Assembly: GCA_019930625.1 (NCBI GenBank)
Contig: CP082844.1
Coordinates: forward strand, 5,766,001 to 5,830,000
From: Nocardia asteroides
Lineage (GTDB): Bacteria; Actinomycetota; Actinomycetes; Mycobacteriales; Mycobacteriaceae
Length of the DNA stretch: 64,000 nucleotides
Reading direction: 5' to 3'
Below, one piece after another: positions 44,808-54,107 of this stretch. The notes beneath the pieces were generated by a model, which made no database searches, had not been told where the DNA came from, and saw only the letters and a list, made by a program, of their open reading frames with translations. Each line of letters opens with the position of its first letter. Position 1 is the stretch's first letter. A program made the translations under genes and the position numbers.

Positions 44808-46424
44808 GGCTCTGTCCCATTTTCGGTGGTAGCGGAACCTCGCCTATCCCAGCAGGATTCGGTGTCGGAGTAGCCGACAGCCGGCGCGGCCGTACATCTG
44901 CCGTTTGATCAGCTTCGTTTTCGTATTGACGCCCTCGCAGGGACCGTTGGTGTAGGGCAGGGTCAAACCGGCGACGGCAGCGTCGTGGTCTTGGTCGAGG
45001 CCGGTGAGGAACGGGTTGAATTCGGTCAGGCCGGCTTCGCGGACCTGCTCGACCCAGCTGTCGAGGTCGCTGCCGCGGCGCTCGGTCATGAGTTGGGCGA
45101 ACTCCCGGACGAGGTCGACCAGGGCGGTCATCTCCGGGCACGCGGCGGCGATCTCGTCGAGATGAGCGCGGCGGGGATCGGGCAGGTCGGCCGGTCGGGT
45201 CAGGATCCAGCTGGCCACGCGTTTGGGCGAGATCGCGATTCGGTCGCCGTCGAGGCGTCCCTGGTTGACGTAGCGGTAGAGTAGGTTCAGCCCTCCGGCG
45301 TAGCCGAGAACTTTGATCTCGGCGAATAGTTGCAGGACCGGTACTCCGGGGTCGGCGGCGCGGCGGGCGCGCAGGTGGTCGCGGTAGGGGTCGACCAGGC
45401 AGGGCCGGTACTGCGGCGGGCGGCGCAGACGCTGCGGCTCGGGCGCACGGGCGTAGCGTTTGACCGTGTTCAGCGACACGCCCAACCGGCGTGAGCAGTC
45501 CAGCAGTCCGACCCCTCGATCGGGCAGCTCGTGCACGGCGTGCCAGCGTTGCAGGGTGGTGGCGCCGCCCTTGACCTGTCGATACTTCGGTGCTGCGGCC
45601 GACCAGCAGGCGCTGTGGGCGACCACCGTCTTCTCGACCACCTGCGCCAGCCCGTGCCACAGGTGCCAGCGGTCGCTGACCTGCATCGCGGTGGGCAGGG
45701 CCCGGCGCACGGCCTCGGCATAGGTGGTGGAGCCGTCACGGACAACGACCTGCACGTGCGGGTGCTCGCTCAGCCACACGGCCAGGGTGTCGGCTTTCCG
45801 GTCGGCCAGCACGTCGATGCGGTCGTGGGTGACCGGGTCGATCACCACCGTGCCGTAGCGGTGGCGGCGCCGCAACGCGAAATCGTCCACGCTCACCGCG
45901 GCCGGCACCGGCCGCTCGGGCAGCGGGATACCCATCAGCACCCGCACCGCCGTGTGGCGCGACAGCCCGATTGCGAGTCGCGCCAGCAGCCGGGCTCCGG
46001 CGCGTCCGGCCAGCTCCCGCACCACCGATCGAATCTGACCGGTCAGGCGCGTGGTGCGCCGCTGGTAGCGCTCCAGCACACCGGGTACCTGCTCACGAAA
46101 GGTGTTGCGACAGCCTATGGTCGGGCACACCAACCGCCGCACCTGCACTCGCACGTGCACTGCACGGCCGTCGAGCGGCAGGTCGACGACGGTGCGCTGG
46201 TGGTAGCTGTGCACCTTGCCCGAAACAGCACCGCAGCCCGGGCAGGCCGCTGGACCACCGGGGGTCCGAGCGCGTACCCCAATCCAGGAGCCCTCGTCGC
46301 TCACCTCCTCCACCAACAACGGCGACAAACCCGAAAACATCACGCCCACAGAGACATTCACATGACCCACCGGCACATCGTGCCGTCACGCCCCTCGGGT
46401 CACCACCGAAAATGGGACCGAGCC
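44808..46424 (-). mobile_element. ISL3 family insertion sequence, copy 1 (complete)
   Basis: 1617 bases bounded by 23-base terminal inverted repeats: the left begins GGCTCTGTCCCATTTTCGG at 44808, the right is its complement ending at 46424, with one mismatch (GGCTCGGTCCC...). The flanking octamers CAGCCAAC and CAGCCATC differ at one position, compatible with the 8-bp duplication made by ISL3 elements. Confidence 0.85.
44844..46376 (-). CDS. ISL3 family transposase
   Basis: Up to 510 residues; the real start may be the GTG at 46361 by comparison with the second ISL3 copy. N-terminal zinc-finger cysteines CPGCGAVSGKVHSYHQR and CPTIGCRNTFREQVPG, an HTH (LGVSLNTVKRYAR) and the catalytic region VSVDDFALRRRHRYGTVVID, ADRKADTLAVWL, SDRWHLWHGL and the final LPYTNGPCEGVNTKTKLIKR are all present. 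It appears intact and potentially active. Confidence 0.92.
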   Translation of the reverse strand: MPVGHVNVSVGVMFSGLSPLLVEEVSDEGSWIGVRARTPGGPAACPGCGAVSGKVHSYHQRTVVDLPLDGRAVHVRVQVRRLVCPTIGCRNTFREQVPGVLERYQRRTTRLTGQIRSVVRELAGRAGARLLARLAIGLSRHTAVRVLMGIPLPERPVPAAVSVDDFALRRRHRYGTVVIDPVTHDRIDVLADRKADTLAVWLSEHPHVQVVVRDGSTTYAEAVRRALPTAMQVSDRWHLWHGLAQVVEKTVVAHSACWSAAAPKYRQVKGGATTLQRWHAVHELPDRGVGLLDCSRRLGVSLNTVKRYARAPEPQRLRRPPQYRPCLVDPYRDHLRARRAADPGVPVLQLFAEIKVLGYAGGLNLLYRYVNQGRLDGDRIAISPKRVASWILTRPADLPDPRRAHLDEIAAACPEMTALVDLVREFAQLMTERRGSDLDSWVEQVREAGLTEFNPFLTGLDQDHDAAVAGLTLPYTNGPCEGVNTKTKLIKRQMYGRAGCRLLRHRILLG

Positions 46425-46457
46425 CAGCCATCGGTGTAACTCGGTTTGATTGGGTTA

Positions 46458-46577
46458 CTTCCGTCCAGCGCTGAGTCGGCCTTCGAAGGTGATGTCGAAA
46501 GCGTTCAACGCGGCTTTCCAGCGGGTGACCCACCGTTTCGGCCTGTTCCGGTGGGATCGAGGGCCATGATCGACAGG
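46458..46577 (-). pseudogene. C-terminal fragment of an IS256-family transposase
   Basis: IMALDPTGTGR, then after a one-base shift KRWVTRWKAALNAFDITFEG, RLSAGRK and stop. This is the well-known C-terminus of IS256/Mutator transposases. It replaces the 3' part of the recQ-like gene. Confidence 0.7.
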
Positions 46578-47154
46578 TAGACACACTTCAGGCGGTAGTC
46601 CGGCCGGAATTCGTGTCCCCAGTCCGAGACGCAGTGCGCCTCGTCGATCACCACCAGTCCCGCGTCCGCCGCGAGCTTCGGCAGCACCTGGTCCCGGAAA
46701 TCCGGATTGTTCAGTCGTTCCGGGCTGACCAGCAACACGTCGACCGCGCCGGCGGCGACCTGCGCGTGGATCTCGTCCCATTCGGTCACATTGCCCGAGT
46801 TGATGGTGGCGGCGACCACCCGCGCTGCGCGGCCGCCACCTGGTTGCGCATCAGCGCGAGCAGCGGAAACACGATCACCGTCGGCCCGCGACCGGCCCTG
46901 CCCAGCAATTTGGCGGCGATGAAGTACACCGCGGACTTGCCCCAGCCGGTGCGCTGCACCACCAACGCGCTGCTCCGCCGCACGACCAGCGCCTCGATGG
47001 CGATCCACTGGTCCTCCCGCAGCCGCGCATCGGGCCCGGCCAGTTCGCGCAGCAGCTGCTCGGCGTGCTCGCGCAGGTTCGGGGCGGTGAGGTCGATCGA
47101 AGAGACATCGGTCGCCGCGGTCATGCGCTCCATCGTGCCCGAGGGCACCGACAC
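46578..47154 (-). pseudogene. RecQ-like DNA helicase, 3'-truncated and frameshifted
   Basis: The first frame starts MERMTAATDVSSIDLTAPNL and contains the Walker A-type RTGWGKSAVYFIAAKLLG and VFPLLALMRNQVAAA. A frameshift near 46830 moves the sequence to VVAATINSGNVTEWDEIHAQ, DVLLVSPERLNNPDFRDQVL and the DEAH segment LVVIDEAHCVSDWGHEFRPD. Immediately after RPDYR it joins the IS256 fragment, so helicase domain 2 and everything beyond is lost. Confidence 0.75.
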
Positions 47155-47345
47155 ATGACGCGGCCCGGTCGCTACCGCGTTCGGCTATCGCCCTGGTGTT
47201 ATCGGCCTGGGGATTCATCGCAGTCGCTGGTTTGCTCGGTGCCGTTGTCGCGGCCGATCCGTTCGGGATCGTGGTCTGTTTCGGGATTCTGATGTTGGTC
47301 GTGTGGCGAGTAGCTCGCTGGCATAGGCGGTTTCGGGCCCGGCGC

Positions 47346-49094
47346 CTACCTGTTCGATGGCTGCCAGACGCCGACGAAGGAGCCGCATGTCACAGGTTGG
47401 CCGGAGATCCGAGCGAGTATGCCGTCCGCGATTCCGGCCGGGTCTACCACCGAAGCATCGGCCGGGACAGCAACCGGGATCGGCTTTGCCGAAGCTAGGG
47501 CGCGACTGGTGACGGTCTGGAACAAAATCAGGTAGTCGCCCTCCCGCTCGATTTTTTCGGCTGCCGCATCAAGGCGAGCGCGGCTGTCGGCGACGAGTTC
47601 TGCCGAAAGTGGCCAATCGATGGGAAAGGGGTTTCGGATGTGCAACGCCGGATAGATGAACGGATTGTCGGGCAGCACTGCGGTGCGGGACGCGGGATAC
47701 TGGTCCAGGCAGCGCACAATCTGCTCGACGTATGCCGCGGTTGCCGGGTTCGTCCGGATTCCACGCATCGCAGGTATCGACTCACCGAGGTCGGCAGTCA
47801 GTTCCCTGGCCGGCAGATCACGGTAGGGGGCCTGCAGTCGAAGTTCACTCATCCAACCGAGCGTGGCAACCAACAGGATGACGGCGGCGATGCCACCGAC
47901 AATGCGGGCCCGGTCGACCACAGTCGGCAGGTCCCGCACCAGCTGTTCGATGGCCAGCAGCGCGAGGCTGCCGCCGAGCAGCGTGGGTGAGGCGTATCCC
48001 CACGACAACGACACCATGTATCCGAGCAGCACCATGCCGACTGATCGCCACGGAACGCTGCGTTGCGTCGCGGCGTGGATGCCGATGGTCAGAGCAGCGG
48101 CCCACCATAGAACGATGCCCCAGTTGCCGGCCCGCTCGAGCTGTCCGTCGACAATGACTGCCCCAAGGATCAGGCAGGCGATAGCCGACGCGATACCGCG
48201 CATCATCGGCCCTCTTGTCGTCGATGCGAGTACCGCGACGGTATATACGCCGAGAATTGGTATTGCCCCTGAGATCACACCGATACTCAGCAGGCGCTGA
48301 CCGGCGGTGGCATGTCCGCCGCCGAGTTGGTCGATCATTGCCCCGAAACCGCCACCCGCAGTGACGATCACCAGGTATATAGCAGAAGGGCCGATCAAAG
48401 TGGCGAGGTCGAGGATGAGCCGCCGCACCGGATGCCGACGTTGGATCAGCAGGACGACAAGGGTGACGAGGACTGCTGGTATGAACGATTGTTTGGTGAC
48501 CGCTGCGAATCCGATGGCGAAAAGACCCGACCGCACCAGCCATACCCGATCGCGTTGCCGACCCATATCGAACGCGTACCAGCCCACGGCGACAAGGAAT
48601 ATGCCGTCGACGGTGTGCCACGCGGTCATCGCGAACAGGTGGACGTTGATCACTGCGACCGATGCAACTACCGCGGTGCGGACCAGCCCCCACCGCAGGA
48701 CACCGATGCCGGTCGTCCATGCCGCCAGCACTACCGTCGCGACGATCAGCTGTAGGCATGCCACAAAGGCCGAGGACAGCAACAGCGGTCCGGGAATCAC
48801 GAAGTCGATGATGTGTAGGTACGCCGAGCCCAAAGGTCGTGCCGAGATCAGATCGCGATGCGGTATCTCGCCGTGCAGTATGCGCCATGACTGAGCAACC
48901 ACAAAGCCTTGGTCGGTGGGGTTGAATCCGAACCGCTCGAGGCCGATGGTCAACGCTGTCGCGAGACCGACGATCCAAGCGGTGTGCCCGAGCCGACGTC
49001 GCCACTGGCGACCGGACGTGAATGTGGGTCCAGGCGCCAAGGCTCGGGACTCGCCCGCTGCTACCCGCTGATTCTGTTCCGATTTGGTGACCAC
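47346..49094 (-). CDS. polytopic membrane protein, GT39-like glycosyltransferase candidate
   Basis: A 582-residue protein with about ten hydrophobic helices after a short basic N-terminus (QWRRRLGHTAWIVGLATALT). The first periplasmic-side segment GFNPTDQGFVVAQSWRILHG, EIPHRDLISARPLGS contains an aspartate pair in the position of the DE motif of GT39/PMT-like lipid-sugar-dependent glycosyltransferases. The C-terminal soluble part (YVEQIVRCLDQYPASRTAVL, DWPLSAELVADSRARLDAAA) would be extracytoplasmic. Family level only; the substrate is unknown. The gene is intact despite its decayed surroundings. Confidence 0.65.
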   Translation of the reverse strand: MVTKSEQNQRVAAGESRALAPGPTFTSGRQWRRRLGHTAWIVGLATALTIGLERFGFNPTDQGFVVAQSWRILHGEIPHRDLISARPLGSAYLHIIDFVIPGPLLLSSAFVACLQLIVATVVLAAWTTGIGVLRWGLVRTAVVASVAVINVHLFAMTAWHTVDGIFLVAVGWYAFDMGRQRDRVWLVRSGLFAIGFAAVTKQSFIPAVLVTLVVLLIQRRHPVRRLILDLATLIGPSAIYLVIVTAGGGFGAMIDQLGGGHATAGQRLLSIGVISGAIPILGVYTVAVLASTTRGPMMRGIASAIACLILGAVIVDGQLERAGNWGIVLWWAAALTIGIHAATQRSVPWRSVGMVLLGYMVSLSWGYASPTLLGGSLALLAIEQLVRDLPTVVDRARIVGGIAAVILLVATLGWMSELRLQAPYRDLPARELTADLGESIPAMRGIRTNPATAAYVEQIVRCLDQYPASRTAVLPDNPFIYPALHIRNPFPIDWPLSAELVADSRARLDAAAEKIEREGDYLILFQTVTSRALASAKPIPVAVPADASVVDPAGIADGILARISGQPVTCGSFVGVWQPSNR

Positions 49095-49159
49095 CGTGGA
49101 CAGTCTATGCTCGGCACGGCGTAAACATCTGTCCGCAAGCCACTTTCAGCTCGCACTCC

Positions 49160-49299
49160 ACAGAACTCCGAACCCGCAGAGCGGCGGCGATATCGGCGGT
49201 CTTGTCACCGGCGGCGAACCGCTCGGCCGCCGCCAAGCAAACCACCTCCCGCCGGACACGCCCCGCGGCCGGCAATCCCCCGCCCTGCCCGTATCTCAC
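49160..49299 (-). pseudogene. IS630-type transposase N-terminal fragment
   Basis: MRYGQGGGLPAAGRVRREVV, CLAAAERFAAGDKTADIAAA, LRVRSSVE matches the N-terminal HTH of IS630-like transposases (RYGQGGGLT..GR.RREAVRLAAAE.F..G). Similarity ends after about 45 codons. Confidence 0.6.
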
Positions 49300-49341
49300 C
49301 GCACAGGTATCAACCCACAGCCCGAGTGATCACCAGCTCCG

Positions 49342-50337
49342 TCAACCGCAATCAACCGTCAAAGATCTGTAGGAGTGCATTTCCGCGCTGGTGCCACCGT
49401 TCTGCCCGCGCCATCGTCCCAGCGACAGGATCGCACGCTCTACGGAGTCCGCGCGAGCCGAGGCTGTGACCCGTCTTCGCGCGGGGTGCGCGGTCGTCGT
49501 GGCCAGTTCGACGAGCCGGGCCCGGACCAAGTCCGGTCGCTCTTCGGCGATGAAGTGGCCGCAGTTCTGGGCCAGTTCGAGGCGGTAGTCGTCGGCGCGC
49601 GCCGTCTTCTCGGACGCGAGCGAGGGATGGATCGCGGCGTCGTCCACCCCGAACAGGGCGCGGATCGGTACGGTCGCGCGGCGTTGTTCGCGCCGTACGG
49701 CGGACCGGGGGACTTCGCGTAGCAGGAAAGTGCGGTAGGTGTCGGCCGCGGTGCGGACGCAGAGCGGGTCGCGGAAGCGGTCGGCGTACGCGTGGATCAC
49801 CTCGGGTCCGAACTCGTCGCGGTTGCGCACGGCGCCGACGAAGATGAGCTGTTCCAAGAAGCGGGTGCGCTGGTGGAGATACGTGCCGAACGCGGCGACC
49901 GGCGGCTGGTAGATCAGAAACCGCCAGGCGTGCGGCAGGAAACTGCGCGGTGTCTGCCACGGGTGGGCGATGTTCAGCGCCAGCAGCGCGTCGAATCGCT
50001 CCGGCTCCCGCAGCACGAGCAGGTGGGCGATGTAGCCGCCCCAGTCCTTGGCCCACCGGTGCGGCGCGGGTCCGGACCAGCCGTACCCGGGCAGGTCCGG
50101 CGCGATGATCCGCAGGTCGTCCGGCGGATCGGCGAGCAGGTGGCGGTACGCGTAATGGTGCTGTGGCCCGCCGTGCAGCGCGAGCACCGGACGTTTGTTC
50201 GCCGGACCCGCCTCGGTGACGTGGAAGCGGATGCCGCGCGCGGTGACGAATGAGCGCCGCACAACAGCAATCTCGGGTGGGCCCGCCGCCGGGTCCGACT
50301 CCGGACGCGGTGCGACGAACGAGGGACGCCAGCGCAT
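49342..50337 (-). CDS. epoxide-hydrolase-like alpha/beta hydrolase with internal deletion over the nucleophile elbow
   Basis: Reads as an alpha/beta hydrolase of the epoxide hydrolase group: RFHVTEAG, LALHGGPQHHYAYRHLLADP, LRIIAPDLPGYGWSGPAPHR, and the C-terminal ALFGVDDAAIH and NCGHFIAEERPDLV with the catalytic histidine. But WAKDWGGYIAHLLVLREPER shows that roughly 25 residues between HRWAK and the GHDWGG elbow are missing: only the D of the nucleophile motif remains, without the preceding strand. The deletion is in frame. The last ~60 residues are also atypical. The product is probably non-functional. Start at the ATG at 50337 preferred over 50382. Confidence 0.65.
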   Translation of the reverse strand: MRWRPSFVAPRPESDPAAGPPEIAVVRRSFVTARGIRFHVTEAGPANKRPVLALHGGPQHHYAYRHLLADPPDDLRIIAPDLPGYGWSGPAPHRWAKDWGGYIAHLLVLREPERFDALLALNIAHPWQTPRSFLPHAWRFLIYQPPVAAFGTYLHQRTRFLEQLIFVGAVRNRDEFGPEVIHAYADRFRDPLCVRTAADTYRTFLLREVPRSAVRREQRRATVPIRALFGVDDAAIHPSLASEKTARADDYRLELAQNCGHFIAEERPDLVRARLVELATTTAHPARRRVTASARADSVERAILSLGRWRGQNGGTSAEMHSYRSLTVDCG

Positions 50338-50491
50338 ACTCGATGGTATGTTCGCGCCCGTGCGCGAACGGCGCCGAAGCAATGGGTACCCATTCCGGAC
50401 GAATACGACCGGATCGACCGACCAGTGGATGCATCGGGGAATGTCGTGCAGCCACGATGGGAGCAGGACGTGATTAGAAGGGGAGGCTAAG

Positions 50492-50973
50492 TTGCCTGTT
50501 CAGTTGTGGCCACGACGGTCGAGACGTTCGCGATTCGAGTCGATCGTCGATGATCTCGAACTGCCGCCGGATTGGACGGTGGAACCGTTCTTTGCTCGCC
50601 TGGAGCAGGTCCGCGGGCGTGAGATCGTGCATCTACCGTTGCCGGAGTATTTCCCGGTCGAGTTGTGCGGATTGTGGCTGGCCCGCTCGGTGGACGATGT
50701 CGTGCTGTATCGCCCTGGCAGGTGCCGACGATGGCGCGGCATGTGGTGGCGCATGAAGGCGCCCACATGTTGCTCGGTCACGGCAGAGACAGCACACCGG
50801 CCGAGCTGGCGGCGCTGCTGGCTGTTGTGGATTTCGACGGTTGCCCGGATGCCGACGCGTCGACAGCCAGGAAAGCTCGTGGTGCAAGTAGCTACAGTGA
50901 CCGCGACGAGTACGAGGCTGAACTGTTATCCCTATCTCCCGCTGCAACTTCCCATCGGCGAGAGTGCTCATGA
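50492..50973 (+). pseudogene. ImmA/IrrE-type (ParH-like) metallopeptidase, frameshifted
   Basis: A TTG at 50492 after GGGGAGG starts RRSRRSRFESIVDDLELPPD, WTVEPFFARLEQVRGREIVH, LPLPEYFPVELCGLWLARSV. After VVLYR a one-base shift near 50715 moves the sequence into WQVPTMARHVVAHEGAHMLL, GHG, carrying the HExxH zinc motif as HEGAH. Such proteins usually pair with an XRE antitoxin gene upstream in actinobacteria; here none is found. Confidence 0.65.
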
Positions 50974-51177
50974 CGAGGCGTCAACGAGGGTTCACGCAAT
51001 TCACCCGCCCAGTCTTCCCCAGCCTGTAACCCCTGGATGGAACCCGAGTCCTCGGGCTTCGCACCCCACGGTTACCCATGATGCACGTCGAGGTGGGGAC
51101 GATCCACACGCACGGGATCGGGAACTACGTCACCGACATCAGCCGATTCCTCCTTTTACGAGTTCCACTGTCACTCA

Positions 51178-52097
51178 TGCGACCTCGTGTCGCACGACCT
51201 GGTTGAGCCAGGACGATCCGGGCGTGGTGAAGTGCACGTGGAACCGGGGATGACGCGCGAGCCATTCGTTGACGATCGGGGTCTTGTGGGTCGCCAGGTT
51301 GTCGCAGACCAGATGAACAGCCAAGTCGGCGGGTACTGCCTTGTCGATCGAGACCAGGAACTTCTTGAACTCCGCGGCACGATGGCGGCGGTGCAATTCC
51401 CCGACCACGGTGCCATCGGCGATGTTGAACGCCGCGAGCAGGCTCGTGGTGCCGTGGCGAGCGTAGTCGTGGGTGCGACGCTCGGGCATGCCCGGCATCA
51501 TCGGCAACACCGGTTGCGAACGATCCAGGGCCTGCATCTGTGATTTCTCGTCCACGCACAGCACAACGGCTCGCTCCGGCGGATTGAGGTACAAGCCGAC
51601 CACATCCACGACTTTCTCCACGAACAGCGTGTCGGTCGACAGTTTGAATCCGTCGACCAGGTGCGGTTCAGATCGAGCCGCCGCCAGATCCGCCCGATCG
51701 TCGATTTCGACAACCCGGTCCGCTCGGCCATCGATGCCCGCGACCAATGCGTGGCATCACGCGGAGTCCGCTCCAACGTCAACACCACTACCTGCTCCAC
51801 CTGATCCAGCAGTATCGACGGCGGCCGACCCGGACGTGGCTCATCAGCCAGACCGGCCAGACCGTGCTCGATGAACTGGCGCCGCCACTTCGCCACAGTC
51901 ATCGGCGTGACACCTACCGCAGCCGCGACATGCGCGTTCGCCGCACCCGGCTCCGCGCACCTCAGCACGATCCGGCACCGCAACGCATACGCCTGCGTCG
52001 ACGTCGCCGCCCGCGCACCCCGAACCAACTCCCGACGCTGCGCCTCGGTGACCACCAAATCTGGCCCCGACCTCGGCCGCCCCGTCCTTGCCACCAC
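51178..52097 (-). pseudogene. IS630 family transposase, frameshifted and 3'-truncated
   Basis: The N-terminal frame (from 52097) has RRELVRGARAATSTQAYALR and HTH segments VGVTPMTVAKWRRQFIEHGL, LSKSTIGRIWR. Near 51665 the frame changes into PHLVDGFKLSTDTLFVEKVV, LCVDEKSQMQALDRSQPVLP (first catalytic D), HLVCDNLATHKTPIVNEWL (second D), then SSWLNQV. There the homology ends: the final E-containing segment ERWFAYL... is replaced by VRHEVA and a stop. Confidence 0.85.
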
Positions 52098-52137
52098 CGA
52101 ATCCTACGATTGACAAACGGATTTCAAGCGCGGAACA

Positions 52138-53829
52138 CTAGGCCTCGTCGGGAAGTTCGGGTACCGCCGATCTCGATTGTGACAGTACGGTTTCTACCGC
52201 AACGGCGACAAAATCGCCGCCGATGGCGACTATTCGGTTGGTCGATCGGCTCCAGTAAAGGGCCGAGTAACTGGATTTGTCGCCGAACATTTCTGGGGGG
52301 AGGACGATGTGGGTACGGTCGTTCGGGAAGTAGAGGGCGCCGACGTTGCCTTCGTCGTTGCTGCCGAATTTGAGGAGGAGGCTGTCGTCCGGTCCCGGGC
52401 GGACGTCCATGACGTTGGTCCAGGCTTCGGCGTGCCGGATTGGTTTGCCGCCTCGATGGATCTCGTGCAGGTCGCGGCCGGACTGGTAGAAAAATCCGTC
52501 GGTGCCCGCGGGCGCCGAGGTGAAGCCGACGAAGGAGCGTTGTGCGGCCATCTCGAAGGTGCGGACGCAGCCGGTGCCTGCGGGGTCGAGTTCGTAGCCG
52601 TTGCCGTCCCAGATCAGGACGGTGTTACCGTCAGCCAGTCGCGCGGCCCCGGTGACCGGGCGGGCGGCGTCGCCGAGTGAACTCTTCACCACCGTGCCCG
52701 GTGTGATGCCCGGAATCTGTTCCCAGACACCGGAGTCCGTGAGCCACAGCGGGCCGGGCAGCGGGTCGCCGAGCTGCATACCGCCGAATCTCAGCAGGTG
52801 ACTCTTCACCTCGTGCAACACCACGGGGCGCGTGCCGAGGAAGTAGCACTCGTGGGAGTAGAGGTCGGCCCCGTCCGGTCCCTTGGCCGGTAGTACCCGC
52901 GGTGCATCCGTGTCACCGTCCACCAGGATCGGCGCGAACACGCGCGGGCGTGCCTTGGTGTCGACGGTGGAGTACGCCAGCCATCCGCCCTCGGAGGCCC
53001 GTGCAGCCGCGACCCAGAATTCGTTGCGCTGCAACGCCAATCGCGGCGGCCACGACTCGAGGTCCCACAGTTCCACCTGTGGTGACTTGCCGTCGCTGTG
53101 CGACATCAGGAAGCCGTCGACAATGTCGTCGAGCACACTCGCGATGGGCGATGCCGGTGCCGTCTCCACCGCTGCGGCAGTCGTGCCGTCGTTGCCGAGG
53201 TACTGCGCCCACATCAGTTCCGGATCGCCGGGGAACTCACCCGCCGCGGGCACCGCGAGATCCGTTGCCTCCCAGTATCCGAGCTTGCGATCCACCGCCG
53301 CGCGCAGCGTCGCCACGATCCCTCGGTAGTTCCGCTGGGCACCCTTGGGCAACGGCGCGAGCTGCTCCTGCACCCAGGCCAGCACCTCGGCAACATATTC
53401 GGCGGGCACATAGAGCCCCGTCGTATAGTTCCCGCCGAACCAGCCCGAGGAGAACCGTCCCCGTACCTGCGGATGCGCCGCGACCACATCGGCGAACAGC
53501 GCGTCCGGCGCGTACTCGACTTTCGGCTCGAACACCCCGTCGGGAAACACCCGTCCCGCTTCGAATGCCAGGCTCAGCGCCAGCCCCCGCTCGTAGCGGT
53601 ACGGCAGCATCGAGGCGCTGAACATGACCGCTGCCACCGACACGGCCTCCGCCGCCGCGTGCCCATCCGTCCCGAGCAACAGCTCGCGTACCTGCCGCCA
53701 CACGTCCGCCGCTTTCGGATGCACTCGATCCAATGCGGTCGGCTCGGTCGAACTCCCGAGCAAGCGGGGCACGAACTGCTCCCTGATCGCGTCCTCGTCC
53801 ACCAGGTGCAACGTGCAGTCGTATCCCAT
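52138..53829 (-). CDS. large hypothetical protein, possibly beta-propeller-like in its C-terminal half
   Basis: A 563-residue protein starting at the ATG at 53829 with a GGAGGA site (MGYDCTLHLVDEDAIREQFV). The first ~200 residues are mixed alpha/beta with no family I recognise. The second half is rich in short beta segments with W, G and D (QVELWDLESWPPRLALQRNE, FWVAAARASEGGWLAYSTVD, GPLWLTDSGVWEQIPGITPG, TVLIWDGNGYELDPAGTG), suggesting a propeller or repeated beta sheet. No signal peptide or membrane segment. It is intact between an IS630 pseudogene and an ISL3 element, i.e. isolated cargo. Confidence 0.6.
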   Translation of the reverse strand: MGYDCTLHLVDEDAIREQFVPRLLGSSTEPTALDRVHPKAADVWRQVRELLLGTDGHAAAEAVSVAAVMFSASMLPYRYERGLALSLAFEAGRVFPDGVFEPKVEYAPDALFADVVAAHPQVRGRFSSGWFGGNYTTGLYVPAEYVAEVLAWVQEQLAPLPKGAQRNYRGIVATLRAAVDRKLGYWEATDLAVPAAGEFPGDPELMWAQYLGNDGTTAAAVETAPASPIASVLDDIVDGFLMSHSDGKSPQVELWDLESWPPRLALQRNEFWVAAARASEGGWLAYSTVDTKARPRVFAPILVDGDTDAPRVLPAKGPDGADLYSHECYFLGTRPVVLHEVKSHLLRFGGMQLGDPLPGPLWLTDSGVWEQIPGITPGTVVKSSLGDAARPVTGAARLADGNTVLIWDGNGYELDPAGTGCVRTFEMAAQRSFVGFTSAPAGTDGFFYQSGRDLHEIHRGGKPIRHAEAWTNVMDVRPGPDDSLLLKFGSNDEGNVGALYFPNDRTHIVLPPEMFGDKSSYSALYWSRSTNRIVAIGGDFVAVAVETVLSQSRSAVPELPDEA

Positions 53830-54107
53830 ACGTCCTCCATCTCGTCCGCCGCGCCCCCAGATGCAACCACGCCGGGACCCGATCCCGGGGCGGCGAAGTC
53901 GTCGCCCACCACAACGACCGCGGCGGCCACCCGCGCCGAGGCAGGTTGGTGTGGATCCGCGCGGGCATCGGAACCGCATGGCCGCATCGACATGTCGGAG
54001 TCCTCGCGTTCATCCGCCGACCGGGGTCGTCGGCGGGGACTGTAAATATAAAGGCTCTGGCTCACTTCCGGTGGCTGAGCGTGGTCGCCTGACGGCACGA
54101 TGCGTGG

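Noticed and set aside
44800..46432. Exact 8-bp target duplication of ISL3 copy 1
   Set aside because: The flanking octamers CAGCCAAC/CAGCCATC differ at one base, so an exact duplication cannot be claimed.
47196..47498. 100-codon plus-strand frame with two hydrophobic segments
   Set aside because: Could be a small membrane protein, but its second half overlaps the end of an intact minus-strand gene and there is no SD; not enough support.
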